From contig JAEESN010000001.1 of the NCBI GenBank assembly GCA_016286365.1, positions 124,001-188,000 on the forward strand: a stretch of DNA of 64,000 bases, given 5' to 3'. The stretch comes from Treponema sp. (lineage in GTDB: Bacteria > Spirochaetota > Spirochaetia > Treponematales > Treponemataceae). The translations under genes were made by a program, and so were the position numbers. The notes beneath the pieces were generated by a model. It was given only the letters and a program-made list of their open reading frames with translations, was not told where the DNA came from and did no database searches. Position 1 is the first letter of the stretch, and each line of letters opens with the position of its first letter. This document shows, in pieces, positions 1 through 9,338 of this stretch.

Positions 1-482
1 CCGTTGTTGTTACTTCTTTTGCAAAAAACTTAAGTTTACCGGGAGAACGAATCGGATACATCTGTGTAAACCCTGCATGTAAAGAATCAAAGGATTTCAT
101 TGCAGCAGCAATTTTTGCAACACGTATTTTAGGTTATGTAAACGCTCCGGCATTCTTCCAGAAGGTAATCACAAAAAGCTGGGATGCAAAGTGTGATTAT
201 TCTTTATACGAAAAACGCTGTAAAGAAATCTGCGAAGTTATGGATTATGCGGGATTAAAATATTCTGTTCCCGAAGGTGCTTTCTATCTTTTTGTAAAGG
301 TTCCTTCTAAATGGAATGATGATGATATGGCGTTTGTAAATCATCTTAAAAAATATAATATCCTCTGTGCTCCTGGAAGCGGATTTGGCGGTAAGGGCTG
401 GATTCGTCTGGCATACTGCGTTTCCGAAAGCACAATCCTTAATTCAAAAGAAGCTTTCAAAAAAGCAATGGATGAACAGTAA
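1..482 (+). CDS. PLP-dependent class I/II aminotransferase, C-terminal part (5' end outside window)
   Basis: The reading frame is open from base 3 to the stop at 480-482, so this is the last ~159 residues of a gene that starts before the window. Near the visible N-end is the class I aminotransferase pyridoxal-phosphate lysine motif, S-F-A-K-N-L-S-L-P-G-E-R-I-G-Y, with the Schiff-base lysine at about the eighth visible residue. The end carries the small-domain signature G-SGFGGKGWIRLAYC, with the substrate-carboxylate arginine. Full-length relatives are about 390-400 residues and use aspartate, alanine or aromatic amino acids; the substrate cannot be told from this fragment. glgA follows 51 bases later on the same strand. 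Confidence 0.9.
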   Translation, partial: VVVTSFAKNLSLPGERIGYICVNPACKESKDFIAAAIFATRILGYVNAPAFFQKVITKSWDAKCDYSLYEKRCKEICEVMDYAGLKYSVPEGAFYLFVKVPSKWNDDDMAFVNHLKKYNILCAPGSGFGGKGWIRLAYCVSESTILNSKEAFKKAMDEQ

Positions 483-533
483 TTTATCGGATTTAATCTG
501 AATTAATATTTTGAACTTAATGCGAGGTAACGT

Positions 534-2024
534 ATGAAGATTTTAATGATAACAAGTGAAACAGTTCCTTTTGCAAAGACAGGCGGACTTGCAGATGCTG
601 TAAGTGCTCTTGCCATTAATCTTAGTAAACAGGGCCACGATGTAAGAATTGTTATGCCTCGTTATTATAAAATCGACAGATCTAAGCTTACCCCGATTGA
701 TGAACCTGTTGCCGTTGCCGCAGGACAGAGCGAAACCTGGGTTAAGTTCTATCATTCAAAATTACCGGATTCAAATGTACCGGTTTATTTTATAGACCAC
801 GAACAAAGCTTTGGCCGCGACGGTATTTACGGAACAAAGGCCGAGCCAGACTTCCACGATAATCCATACCGTTCTGCAGTGCTCTGCCACGGTGCTTTCC
901 AGCTCTGCCGCTTTTTAGGCTGGTACCCTGATATTATGCACGCACATGACTGGTTCTGTGGTCTTGTTCCTGTTTTATTAAAATGTGTCTGCCGTAACGG
1001 CTATTTTGCTCATACTTCATCGGTTCTTACAATTCATAACCTTGGATACCAGGGCGTATACGGAAAGGATTCTTTTCCGGCTTTAGGCTTAGACTGGAAT
1101 CTTTACTACGGTGGCGGCCTTGAACACCACGGTGCAATCAATCTTTTACAGGGTGGAATTTCCTGTGCAGATATGATTACAACTGTTTCTCCAACTTATG
1201 CCGGAGAGATGCAGAGTGTAGAAGGTGGATTCGGGCTCGACGGTCTTTTACGTGTTCGAACAGATGTTGTACGCGGTGTATTAAACGGCTGCGACCTGGA
1301 TACATGGAATCCTTCTACCGATAAGCTCATCCCTGCAAACTTCAGCTATAAAGAGATGGAAGGAAAGGCAAAATGTAAGGCCGCATTACAAAAGAAGATG
1401 GGCTTAAAAGTTGACCCTAAAGTTCCTGTAATCGGAATTGTAACACGCCTTGCAGATCAGAAAGGTATTGCAGAAGTATTTGCTCCAACTTACGGAAGCA
1501 TTTACAGCATGTGTACAAATATGAATATTCAGTTTGCAATCCTTGGAAGCGGTGAAAAATGGTGCGAAGAAGAAATTGCAGCACTCCAGGCAAAGCTTCC
1601 AAATTTACGTGCATACATCGGCTATGATGAATCTTTGAGCCACTTAATCGAAGCGGGAAGCGATTTCTTCCTTATGCCGTCCCGTTACGAGCCATGCGGC
1701 TTAAACCAGATGTATTCAATGCTTTATGGAACTTTACCGATTGTAAGACGTACAGGCGGTCTTGCAGATACAGTCGAACAGTATAACGAAGAAACAGGAG
1801 ACGGAACAGGCTTCTTGTTCGATGCATTAACCCCAGGTGCAATTTACGATACTGTAGGCTGGGCTGTATACGCTTATTACAACAAAAAAGCACATATCCA
1901 GAAGATGCAGAAAAAGGGAATGCAGAAGAATTTCAGCTGGGATAGTTCTGCATTAAATTATGTAAATGTCTATTCCGAAGCCTTAATGCGTGGCTGTGGA
2001 ATAAACACTGCAGATTGGAAATAA
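534..2024 (+). CDS. glgA: Glycogen synthase, ADP-glucose type (GT5)
   Basis: At 496 residues this has the normal length for bacterial GlgA, which adds glucose from ADP-glucose to alpha-1,4-glucan in the cytoplasm. The N-terminal KTGGLAD motif (about residues 15-21) binds ADP-glucose. A second KTGGL-like block, RTGGLADTV, follows the catalytic E-P-C-G-L segment around residue 385, as in GT-B fold starch/glycogen synthases. GCGAGGTAAC just upstream provides a weak Shine-Dalgarno at good spacing. The gene is convergent with the secreted propeller gene at 2094, with a hairpin between them. Presence of glgA implies glycogen storage. Confidence 0.96.
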   Translation: MKILMITSETVPFAKTGGLADAVSALAINLSKQGHDVRIVMPRYYKIDRSKLTPIDEPVAVAAGQSETWVKFYHSKLPDSNVPVYFIDHEQSFGRDGIYGTKAEPDFHDNPYRSAVLCHGAFQLCRFLGWYPDIMHAHDWFCGLVPVLLKCVCRNGYFAHTSSVLTIHNLGYQGVYGKDSFPALGLDWNLYYGGGLEHHGAINLLQGGISCADMITTVSPTYAGEMQSVEGGFGLDGLLRVRTDVVRGVLNGCDLDTWNPSTDKLIPANFSYKEMEGKAKCKAALQKKMGLKVDPKVPVIGIVTRLADQKGIAEVFAPTYGSIYSMCTNMNIQFAILGSGEKWCEEEIAALQAKLPNLRAYIGYDESLSHLIEAGSDFFLMPSRYEPCGLNQMYSMLYGTLPIVRRTGGLADTVEQYNEETGDGTGFLFDALTPGAIYDTVGWAVYAYYNKKAHIQKMQKKGMQKNFSWDSSALNYVNVYSEALMRGCGINTADWK

Positions 2025-2037
2025 AATCGTATTAAAT

Positions 2038-2082
2038 AAAAAAGCCGGTCTTGCATAAATAAATATTAATCTTCCGACCGGC
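2038..2082 (-). terminator. Rho-independent terminator of the minus-strand rpsB-rseP operon
   Basis: A 7-bp perfect stem (GCCGGTC at 2044-2050 with GACCGGC at 2076-2082) encloses a long AT-rich loop. Read on the minus strand it is followed by six T. It lies between two convergent genes and would end transcription of the propeller gene at 2094-4019. Confidence 0.75.
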
Positions 2083-2093
2083 ACAAAAGCGTC

Positions 2094-4019
2094 TTATTTC
2101 TTAGAGAAAATATACCATTCGTCGCTTGCAAGAAGATACCAGTCTGCGATTATTGCTTCTCCCGAAGTTTTAGCCCACGAAAGGCTTCCGTTCGAATTCA
2201 AAATCACTACGTAATCATTGTTGTGGCAAACGCTGGAAGGAATCGCTGCAGAGCGCTTGTAGTTCATCTTTTTATTCTTTTTTACGTTGTAGCTGTAAAT
2301 TGAATTTTTTCCAATGTTTGTAAAGAGTGTATCTTCTTCGAAAGTTGTAAATGCATCTGTGTCTTCTTCTGCAAATTTTAAAATTTCCTTATACTGATTT
2401 TTTTCTGTATTCAAAGAGAAGACATAGGTATTTGTGTCGTTAGGATCGTCGTGGAAAATAATTCCGTAGATTGTTTTTCCGTCGTCACTTTTTTCCAGGT
2501 TGAATGCAATGTTTCCGGAAATCTTACAAGGAACAGTTTCTAAAGTTTTAATGCTTACCTTTAATAAAGGAGTATTAGGGAAGATTGCACTGGATTTTGA
2601 AATATATATAAATCCATCGCCACCAACTACAGCATCCTGAATACCTGTTCCGCTGTACATCTGTTTATAGCTCTTATTTGCAAAATCATAAAGATTTACT
2701 GTTCCGTTTGTTTCAACTTCAAGAATATAAGATTTCTGTCCGTCGTTATAGAACTTAATCTTTTTAATCATATTTTTTGGCGAAATGAGTGTTTCAGATT
2801 TTTTAGTTTTTACATCCACTGCAACAACGTCGTTCATTGTTCCGTTAGTCCAGAGAATGAGTTTATTGTCCATTGCATAGAAGTTTTTCTGTCCGGCGGT
2901 TGTAAATACTTTTTCTATGCTCTGTGATTCATAAGATGTTTTATAAATTGCCTTGTCTGTAAGAAGATAGAAGCTGTCTTCGCCTGGAACACGTTTTACA
3001 TCCTGAATGTTTTTGTAGTTATTGTTAGAAAATGCTGTTGCCTTATTTTCAGATTCAGCGCTGTATGTATAAACCTGACCGTTTCTTGTTCCAAATACGT
3101 ATCTGTCGCTGAATTTTTTACCTGTAACAATTATGCTGCCCGAGCCCGAAAGTGAGAAACTGAATTCCTTTATTTTTTTAGCGCTGTCGAGTGATTCAGA
3201 AGGAACAACAGAATAAACAGTATACTGACCACCTTCGCGAACAAGATAGAATAATTTATCATCTTTTTCGGAAGAAAGGATTACAGCTCCCGGTGCGCTT
3301 AAGTTTGTAATCTGTTTTCCCTTATATGCGTTTATGAGGTATAAATCATTACCCTTCATTCCGGCTAAAACTTTTGCATCGTTAAAAAGGATTGCCTGAG
3401 ACATTCCCTGTGTTACTGTAAATTTTGTTTTCTGCTGACCGTTTTGAAGGTTATAGTAATAAAGATTTCCCGAGCCTGAATAAAAAACACCTGTTTTTTC
3501 TGAATCACTTGTGTAGATGTAATTTACAATGCTCGAAGAATTTTTTAATTTTCCGTTTTCTATGCTTCCGTTTCCAGCCTTAAGAAACTGAACTCCATTT
3601 ATAGAAGAAGTTCCTACAATAAGATATTTTCCTTTTGCCGAATATTTGAGCGAAGAAATTGTATCAAGATATTTTATGGTGTATTTTTTCTTTAAATTTT
3701 TCCAGTCCCATACAGAGATTCTGTTTACCGAGCCTCCGTCTGTTTCGTAAATAGCAATGTCGTTTCCGTCTGGAGATACTGCAATCAGTTTTACCCATAA
3801 TTCCGAAACCTGATAGTGTTCTCCTGTTCCATCTTCCGACCATTTAATGATGTATCCGTCTTCACCGGCTGTAAAAAATGATGATGGATTTTTCTTGTCG
3901 TTCGAAGCTTCTACCTGTGTTACACTTGCATTATGTCCCTGAGTTGTGATATGAGACTGTGCGAATAAAAGACCTGTAAGACAAGTCAAAACTAAAAGTA
4001 CGGAAAAAACTCTTTTCAT
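2094..4019 (-). CDS. Secreted WD40-like beta-propeller protein
   Basis: This is a 641-residue protein with a signal peptide (MKR, hydrophobic core, LLFAQ cleavage at about residue 21). The rest consists of degenerate repeats of about 40 residues ending in motifs such as SVWDWKNL, FTAGEDGYIIKWSEDG and YVFGTRNGQVYTYS, typical of WD40 or quinoprotein-like propellers. No catalytic motif is visible. It starts 3 bases after rseP, so it is probably the last gene of the rpsB-to-rseP operon, and a periplasmic or outer-membrane role linked to envelope assembly is an inference. It is not BamB by any motif I can recognise. Function unknown. Confidence 0.75.
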   Translation of the reverse strand: MKRVFSVLLVLTCLTGLLFAQSHITTQGHNASVTQVEASNDKKNPSSFFTAGEDGYIIKWSEDGTGEHYQVSELWVKLIAVSPDGNDIAIYETDGGSVNRISVWDWKNLKKKYTIKYLDTISSLKYSAKGKYLIVGTSSINGVQFLKAGNGSIENGKLKNSSSIVNYIYTSDSEKTGVFYSGSGNLYYYNLQNGQQKTKFTVTQGMSQAILFNDAKVLAGMKGNDLYLINAYKGKQITNLSAPGAVILSSEKDDKLFYLVREGGQYTVYSVVPSESLDSAKKIKEFSFSLSGSGSIIVTGKKFSDRYVFGTRNGQVYTYSAESENKATAFSNNNYKNIQDVKRVPGEDSFYLLTDKAIYKTSYESQSIEKVFTTAGQKNFYAMDNKLILWTNGTMNDVVAVDVKTKKSETLISPKNMIKKIKFYNDGQKSYILEVETNGTVNLYDFANKSYKQMYSGTGIQDAVVGGDGFIYISKSSAIFPNTPLLKVSIKTLETVPCKISGNIAFNLEKSDDGKTIYGIIFHDDPNDTNTYVFSLNTEKNQYKEILKFAEEDTDAFTTFEEDTLFTNIGKNSIYSYNVKKNKKMNYKRSAAIPSSVCHNNDYVVILNSNGSLSWAKTSGEAIIADWYLLASDEWYIFSKK

Positions 4020-4022
4020 AAA

Positions 4023-5138
4023 CTATTTACTCCTGTTTGTAAAATAAGATATATCACCATAAATTGCTAATATAAGACATAATATTATAAAGGCAATTCC
4101 TATAAATTGTATATAGTACTGAACCTTAGGTTTGATTTTTCTTCGTATTATACATTCTATAACAGCAATCAGAATTAAGCCACCGTCTAAAACCGGAATA
4201 GGAAGAAGATTCATCACAGCAAGTGAAACACTGATTATTGCCATTAAATCAAAAAGCGAAATAAAACCTGTTTTAGCGTCGTGGGAAAATCCCGAAACAA
4301 CGCTGGTACCAAGCATATCTGTAACTCGTCCAAGCCCAGAAACAGTATTTTTAAGTTCCACTCCTTTAAATAAAATCCCTATGCTTTTAAAAGTTACTTT
4401 GATTGTTTTAATCGTATCTATAAAGCCGTGACCAAAGGCCGGGAAAAAACTGTAACGCGGAGAATCCCTTTTAATAAGATTTTCTGCATCTGCCTTGATT
4501 CCCAAAACTCCGATTCCCTGACTTTTATCGAGCCCGGTATGAACATTAAAACTGATTTCCTGTCCGTCTCGGTCTACAATAATAACAATATCTTCGTCCG
4601 GTCTGATTACAATATTCTGAGTGATGTCGTCCCAGTATTCGGTTTTATTTCCGTTTATAGAGATGATTTTATCTCCGGTCAATAATCCTGCGTCTTTAGC
4701 AATTGTGATTTTTGATTCTTCGGGAGTAGGGATGATTATTCTGTTCGAAGCCGTTACATAAGAATAGCCTATCATGTTGATTATAGCGTATCCGATTACG
4801 GCGAAAATAAAATTAAAGAAAGGTCCTGCAAATGCAATCATTGCTCTTTTAGCAGGATGTACACCGTAAAAAGAATCCTTATCTGCAACTATTTCTGTAA
4901 GTCCTGATTCAACTGACTTCTGAAAATCCTTTTCTCCCTTCATACCGCAGTAACCGCCCAATGGTAAAAGAGAAAGGCGGAAATCAGTTCCTTTAATTGT
5001 TTTATGAAGAAGAACCGGTCCCATGCCGATTGAAAATGATTCAACCTTTACTCCGAATAATTTTGCAGCAACAAAATGTCCGAATTCATGAAAAAGAATT
5101 AAAAAGATTAAACAAAGGATTCCATATACCCAGCTCAT
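4023..5138 (-). CDS. rseP: Site-2 zinc metalloprotease, RseP/M50 family
   Basis: The protein has 371 residues. The zinc site HEFGH lies at residues 17-21 in the first membrane helix. A PDZ-like domain occupies the middle (about 130-210), and the third zinc ligand sits in the later N-L-L-P-I-P-V-L-D-G-G motif. These are the hallmarks of intramembrane site-2 proteases that cut anti-sigma factors or signal-peptide remnants. A polar C-terminal membrane helix follows. It overlaps the end of dxr by 4 bases, so it is translationally coupled. The dxr-rseP order is conserved in many bacteria. Confidence 0.95.
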   Translation of the reverse strand: MSWVYGILCLIFLILFHEFGHFVAAKLFGVKVESFSIGMGPVLLHKTIKGTDFRLSLLPLGGYCGMKGEKDFQKSVESGLTEIVADKDSFYGVHPAKRAMIAFAGPFFNFIFAVIGYAIINMIGYSYVTASNRIIIPTPEESKITIAKDAGLLTGDKIISINGNKTEYWDDITQNIVIRPDEDIVIIVDRDGQEISFNVHTGLDKSQGIGVLGIKADAENLIKRDSPRYSFFPAFGHGFIDTIKTIKVTFKSIGILFKGVELKNTVSGLGRVTDMLGTSVVSGFSHDAKTGFISLFDLMAIISVSLAVMNLLPIPVLDGGLILIAVIECIIRRKIKPKVQYYIQFIGIAFIILCLILAIYGDISYFTNRSK

Positions 5139-6223
5139 AATTCCTCCATAGCATACTGGCGGGCAGCTTTATCTGTTTCAAAAACATCATCAAAAGAGTT
5201 TATTGGAGCATTCCATCCCCTGTCGATAACTGATTTTACGATTCTTGCAATAGAAAGATAATCAATTTTTTTATCTAAAAAAGCGTGAACTGCAATTTCG
5301 TTTGCCGCATTAAACACGATTGTATAAGCCTGTCCTTTTTTTACCGAGTCGAATGCATACTGTAAAAGAGGAAAGTCATCCATGCGGGGTTTATAAAAAG
5401 TCATTTCCTTATCGAAGAGTTCAAACGGCTCAAGGTAAGTCGGCTTATTCTCCGGCCAGGTGAGGGCGCCGAAAATCGGATGCTTCATATCGGGATCAGA
5501 AATCTGTGCATAAAGCATACCGTCGTTTGTGCGAACAAGTGAGTGAATAAGACTCTGCGGATGAACAACAACCTGAATCTGTTCTGCAGTAACATCAAAA
5601 AGGTAAGCTGCTTCTATTACTTCAAGACCTTTGTTCGCAAGCGTAGAAGAATCTATGGTAATTTTTTTACCCATATTCCAGGTCGGATGATTAAGGGCTT
5701 GTTCAACAGTTACGTTTTTAAGCTGTTCTTTTGTGTAATTTCTGAATGGTCCGCCGCTTGCCGTAATCACGATTTTTGAAATATTTTCTTTTCCGATTTT
5801 TTCTACAAGATTAAAAATTGCAGAATGTTCTGAATCAACCGGTATGATTTTTGCATTTTTATCCCGGGCAAGTTTTTTTATAAGAGAACCTGCCATTACG
5901 ATTGTTTCTTTATTTGCAAGGGCAAGATTTATTCCGTTTTCCAAAGCGATTTTAGAAGGCAAAAGTCCCGCAGCCCCGGCAATTCCATTTACGATGATAT
6001 CTGGTTTAGAAGAGTCAATCAGTTTTTGAAAGGCAGCCGGAGAATCATCATCTTTTGTAAGAAGGGAAGGGCAGTTATATTTTTTTGCAAGCGCTTGTAA
6101 TTTTTCTTTGTTTGAATGAGCCTGAATTCCGCAAAGCGAAAAATCATCACTCATATTATTGATTATATTGATTGCATTAGTACCAATCGATCCGGTACAG
6201 CCTAATACTAAAACTCTTTTCAT
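5135..6223 (-). CDS. dxr: 1-deoxy-D-xylulose 5-phosphate reductoisomerase
   Basis: This is the second enzyme of the MEP isoprenoid pathway; it converts DXP to MEP with NADPH. The N-terminal Rossmann motif GCTGSIGTNAI is present. The metal and substrate residues lie in PVDSEHSAIFN and the flexible-loop region ASGGPFRNYT, followed by the HPTWNMGKKITIDSSTLANKG block. Its 362 residues are slightly short of the usual ~390 because the C-terminal helical domain is compact. It sits 9 bases after cdsA and overlaps rseP by 4 bases. Confidence 0.96.
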   Translation of the reverse strand: MKRVLVLGCTGSIGTNAINIINNMSDDFSLCGIQAHSNKEKLQALAKKYNCPSLLTKDDDSPAAFQKLIDSSKPDIIVNGIAGAAGLLPSKIALENGINLALANKETIVMAGSLIKKLARDKNAKIIPVDSEHSAIFNLVEKIGKENISKIVITASGGPFRNYTKEQLKNVTVEQALNHPTWNMGKKITIDSSTLANKGLEVIEAAYLFDVTAEQIQVVVHPQSLIHSLVRTNDGMLYAQISDPDMKHPIFGALTWPENKPTYLEPFELFDKEMTFYKPRMDDFPLLQYAFDSVKKGQAYTIVFNAANEIAVHAFLDKKIDYLSIARIVKSVIDRGWNAPINSFDDVFETDKAARQYAMEEL

Positions 6224-6232
6224 GATGAGGGA

Positions 6233-7075
6233 TTAAATTATTTGTAAAAGTGTAATTGCAATAATGAATACTGGAGCCGAAATGATTACAGAATCAACTG
6301 AGTCCAATGCTCCACCACGTCCCGGAATAAAGTTTCCTGAGTCTTTAAAGTCGCTTGAGCGTTTGAATACAGATTCAATTAAATCTCCAACGATTGTAGA
6401 AGTAGAAGTTATTAATGCGAGTACAATAAGCTTCCACATCGGGAAATCTAATACATCCGAGCAGATGATTTTAAAGATTACAGAGAATAAAACAGAACCG
6501 AAAATACCGCCTATAAATCCTACAATACTTTTGTTAGGACTTGCTGCAATAATTCCACGGTTATTTTTCCCGAATAAAATTCCAAAGAACCATGCGCATG
6601 AATCACAGAGGAAAACCTGGATAAAGAAAAGTCCAAGATAATAGTTTGAGTTTTCCGGTAATGTTGAAATTCTAATCAGGAAAGAAAAAAGATAGCTTAC
6701 ATAGAATAAATGAAGGACTGTAAATCCGATTTTTTTAAGTGAGTTTTCGAAAGTTTTTGCAGCAAAACATTCAGCTCCCATAAAGATGAGTGATTCAACA
6801 ATTAATATCCAGAGCACTAAATCCTGATTAATTTTTAAAAGGCTGAATACGTATGTTGCAATCGGGATGATTAATGAAACTGCTACGAGTAAAGGTTTTG
6901 GTGGAAGAACTGCCTGCTTAGAACAGATGTTGTAAAATTCACATGCAGAAACAATCACAAAACCAAGAATCAGAATGTTTAAAAAAAGATGATTATACAA
7001 AGGAATGAACGCCAGGGTCAAAACAAGTGGAATACCAATTATAAATGTCAATAATCTTTTTACTGTCGAACTCAT
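6233..7075 (-). CDS. cdsA: Phosphatidate cytidylyltransferase (CDP-diglyceride synthase)
   Basis: This 280-residue integral membrane protein has about eight hydrophobic helices. It makes CDP-diacylglycerol from CTP and phosphatidic acid. The C-terminal family signature is recognisable (GD-ESVFKR, then KDSGNFIPGRGGALDSVDS). Two normally strict positions differ: the H of the P-G-H-G-G element is R, and the D-R pair is D-S. The catalytic acidic positions are retained, so it is probably active, but the deviation is notable. The gene lies between uppS and dxr in the usual order. Confidence 0.88.
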   Translation of the reverse strand: MSSTVKRLLTFIIGIPLVLTLAFIPLYNHLFLNILILGFVIVSACEFYNICSKQAVLPPKPLLVAVSLIIPIATYVFSLLKINQDLVLWILIVESLIFMGAECFAAKTFENSLKKIGFTVLHLFYVSYLFSFLIRISTLPENSNYYLGLFFIQVFLCDSCAWFFGILFGKNNRGIIAASPNKSIVGFIGGIFGSVLFSVIFKIICSDVLDFPMWKLIVLALITSTSTIVGDLIESVFKRSSDFKDSGNFIPGRGGALDSVDSVIISAPVFIIAITLLQII

Positions 7076-7109
7076 ATAAAACCTTTGTACTTTTAATATC
7101 TATATTATA

Positions 7110-7823
7110 CTACTTTTTTGCTTTTTCTGCACCAAATCTTCTGTTTCTTTTTTGAAATTCTTCTATATCTTTATAAAATTCTTCTTCCGTATAATCAGGC
7201 CAGAGAGTATCTGTATAAACCTGTTCAGCATAAGGAACATGCCACAATAAATAATTACTAAGACGTTTTTCTCCGCCCGTTCTTATAAGTAAATCTACAT
7301 CCGGGCTTTGAGGCATATCAAGGTAAGAAGAAAAAGTGTTTTCATCAATTTCGTTTTCTTTTTTACCTTCGCTGATAAGCTTTTTTATTCCACGGATGAT
7401 TTCGTCCCTGCCGCCATAATTGATTGCAAGGTTCAGAGTCATACCGGTAAAGTCTTTTGTATCATCCATAGCCTGGTGAATATCCTTACGGATTTTTTCC
7501 GGTATGTTTTCGGGATTTCCAATGTGATTGATTTTAATCCCGTTTTCTTTATAAAAATTCAGTTCCCCAACAAGATGAGTATGAATAAGGTTCATCAAAA
7601 ACCCAACTTCTGACTGAGCTCTTTTCCAGTTTTCCGTAGAAAAAACATAGAGCGTAAGGTGCTTGATTCCAACTTCAGCCGCAGCCTTTACGATTCTTTT
7701 TGCAACCTTAAGACCTTCTGTGTGACCGTTTGTTCGAGGTTGATTTTTTGCCTGAGCCCATCTTCCGTTACCGTCCATTGTGATGGCAACATGCAGCGGA
7801 AGATTTTCTTTATTGATCGACAT
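7110..7823 (-). CDS. uppS: Undecaprenyl (polyprenyl) diphosphate synthase
   Basis: This 237-residue cis-prenyltransferase makes the C55 lipid carrier for cell-wall synthesis. The catalytic aspartate lies in ITMDGNGRWA near the N-terminus. The other family blocks are NLAINYGGRDEI, DLLIRTGGEKRLSNYLLW and the YTDTLWPDYTEEEF end. The position usually read RTSGE is RTGGE here. Its start codon overlaps the frr stop by one base, so translation is probably coupled. Confidence 0.95.
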   Translation of the reverse strand: MSINKENLPLHVAITMDGNGRWAQAKNQPRTNGHTEGLKVAKRIVKAAAEVGIKHLTLYVFSTENWKRAQSEVGFLMNLIHTHLVGELNFYKENGIKINHIGNPENIPEKIRKDIHQAMDDTKDFTGMTLNLAINYGGRDEIIRGIKKLISEGKKENEIDENTFSSYLDMPQSPDVDLLIRTGGEKRLSNYLLWHVPYAEQVYTDTLWPDYTEEEFYKDIEEFQKRNRRFGAEKAKK

Positions 7824-8365
7824 TAGTTTTGTAAAATGTCCTTTTCTTTTGCGTCGTAAATCTTATTGATTTCGTCGATATATTTATCTGTGAGCTTCTG
7901 AAGCTTGTCTGTTTCTGTTTTAAGACCGTCTTCTGTAAGTTCACCGTTTTTCTGCTGTTTTTTAAGATCGTCGTTTCCGTCGCGGCGGATGTTTCTGATA
8001 GCAGTTCTTGAGTTTTCTGCAGTTGTCTTAGCCTGCTTTACAAGTTCCTGTCTTCTTTCTGCTGTTAATGCCGGAATAGAAACACGGATTACTTTTCCAT
8101 CATTTGATGGGTTCAAACCTAAATCCGAAGCCTGAATTGCTTTTTCAATTTCACCGATAAGGGATTTATCAAAAGGAGTGATGATAACAGAACGAGCCTC
8201 TGGAATAGCAATTGTTGCAACCTGATTTAATGGAGATTTTGTTCCGTAATAATCAACACGTACCTTATCGAAAATTGCTGCATTAGCACGTCCAGTTCTG
8301 ATTGAATTAAATGAATCCTTAAGAGAGGAAATAGTTTTTTCCATTCTTTCTTCGATTTCTGCCAT
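7823..8365 (-). CDS. frr: Ribosome recycling factor
   Basis: At 180 residues this has near-standard length (about 185). It has the N-terminal F-N-S-I-R-T-G-R-A-N-A helix, the central I-T-P-F-D-K-S block and the C-terminal helix ending TDKYIDEI. RRF releases ribosomes with EF-G after termination. A clear AAGGAG site precedes the ATG. pyrH, which normally lies between tsf and frr, is absent; instead there are three hairpins in the gap. Confidence 0.96.
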   Translation of the reverse strand: MAEIEERMEKTISSLKDSFNSIRTGRANAAIFDKVRVDYYGTKSPLNQVATIAIPEARSVIITPFDKSLIGEIEKAIQASDLGLNPSNDGKVIRVSIPALTAERRQELVKQAKTTAENSRTAIRNIRRDGNDDLKKQQKNGELTEDGLKTETDKLQKLTDKYIDEINKIYDAKEKDILQN

Positions 8366-8390
8366 ATTAACTCCTTATTTTTCTGATGTA

Positions 8391-8501
8391 AAAAACTTAT
8401 ACTGCACAAAGTGTCAGTATAAGTTTTTTATGGTGCATTTTTGTACTGCTTTTGTCAGTACGAAAAATGCTGAAAAAAACTGCCTAAAAGTCAGTTTTTT
8501 T
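8391..8501 (-). terminator. Three tandem hairpins between tsf and frr (terminator/attenuator cluster)
   Basis: Three adjacent inverted repeats fill the gap after tsf: about 8473-8501 (short stem with A and T runs), 8435-8470 (14-15 bp arms with one bulge) and 8391-8428 (14-bp perfect arms plus three more pairs). All three share an ACTG/CAGT core. The first to be transcribed, next to the tsf stop, and the last have T-rich 3' sides on the minus strand. They probably terminate most rpsB-tsf transcripts, and frr may depend on read-through. Confidence 0.75.
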
Positions 8502-9335
8502 TTATTTGCCTAATACGTACAATTTTGCTGTTACGAAGCTTAATGTTGCGCCGACTTCTTTGCCTACTTCGGCGAGTTTAGCTGTAACAGTTTTTTTGTC
8601 GTCTTTTACGAACATCTGGTCTTCGAAACAGATTTCTGCAAGGTGTTTGTTGATCTTACCCTGTAAGATTCCTTCCTTAACGTTATCTGGTTTAGAAGCC
8701 ATTTTTTCGTCCTGATCCATCTGTACTTTGAAGATTTCCTTCTGTTCAGCAATGTAGCTTTCAGGAACATCTTTCTTAGATGTGTATTCAGGTGTGAATG
8801 CTGCAATGTGGAGACAACAGTCATAAGCAAAAGTTTTAACTGCATCTGCAGTAGAACCCTTGATTACAACGATAGCACCAGTTTTCTTGTCTGAGTGAAC
8901 ATAGAATGATGCTGTTGAATCTGCAGGAACATCTACAACTTCAACCTTTGCAACTTTCATGTTTTCGCGGATAGAAACTTTTAATGGTTCAAGGATTGCT
9001 TCGTGATCAGCTTCTACCTTTGTGTAACCCTTAGAGAGTGTTACATCGAGCATTTTTTCGCCGGCTGCAATAAAATCAGAGTTGTTAGCAACAAAGTCTG
9101 TTTCACAAGTAAGTTCAACTAAAGCAATTTTATTACCTTCCTGGCGTACGAATAAACGACCTTCAGAAGTAGCACGTTCTGCACGTTTTGCTACAGCTGC
9201 AAGTCCTTTTTCCTTAAGATATTTTTCTGCTTCTGCCATATCGCCATTACATTCTGTAAGAGCGTTTTTGCATTCCATCATACCAGCTCCGGTTTTTTCA
9301 CGGAGGGCTTTTACGTCAGCTGCTGTAATTGCCAT
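8502..9335 (-). CDS. tsf: Elongation factor Ts
   Basis: This 277-residue protein is the nucleotide exchange factor for EF-Tu. The N-terminal UBA-like domain contains V-K-A-L-R-E-K-T-G-A-G-M-M-E-C-K-N-A-L, the first family signature. The second signature, E-L-T-C-E-T-D-F-V-A-N-N, lies at about residues 73-84. It begins 3 bases after rpsB, in the universal rpsB-tsf pairing. Confidence 0.97.
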   Translation of the reverse strand: MAITAADVKALREKTGAGMMECKNALTECNGDMAEAEKYLKEKGLAAVAKRAERATSEGRLFVRQEGNKIALVELTCETDFVANNSDFIAAGEKMLDVTLSKGYTKVEADHEAILEPLKVSIRENMKVAKVEVVDVPADSTASFYVHSDKKTGAIVVIKGSTADAVKTFAYDCCLHIAAFTPEYTSKKDVPESYIAEQKEIFKVQMDQDEKMASKPDNVKEGILQGKINKHLAEICFEDQMFVKDDKKTVTAKLAEVGKEVGATLSFVTAKLYVLGK

Positions 9336-9338
9336 AAA

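Noticed and set aside
2094-4019. BamB-like assembly factor
   Set aside because: It is a secreted propeller next to rseP, but no BamB-specific motif can be seen, so only a generic propeller call is made.
4132-4685. Open frames opposite rseP (4132-4431, 4428-4685, plus)
   Set aside because: They mirror the well-supported rseP gene and have no ribosome binding site or recognisable domain.
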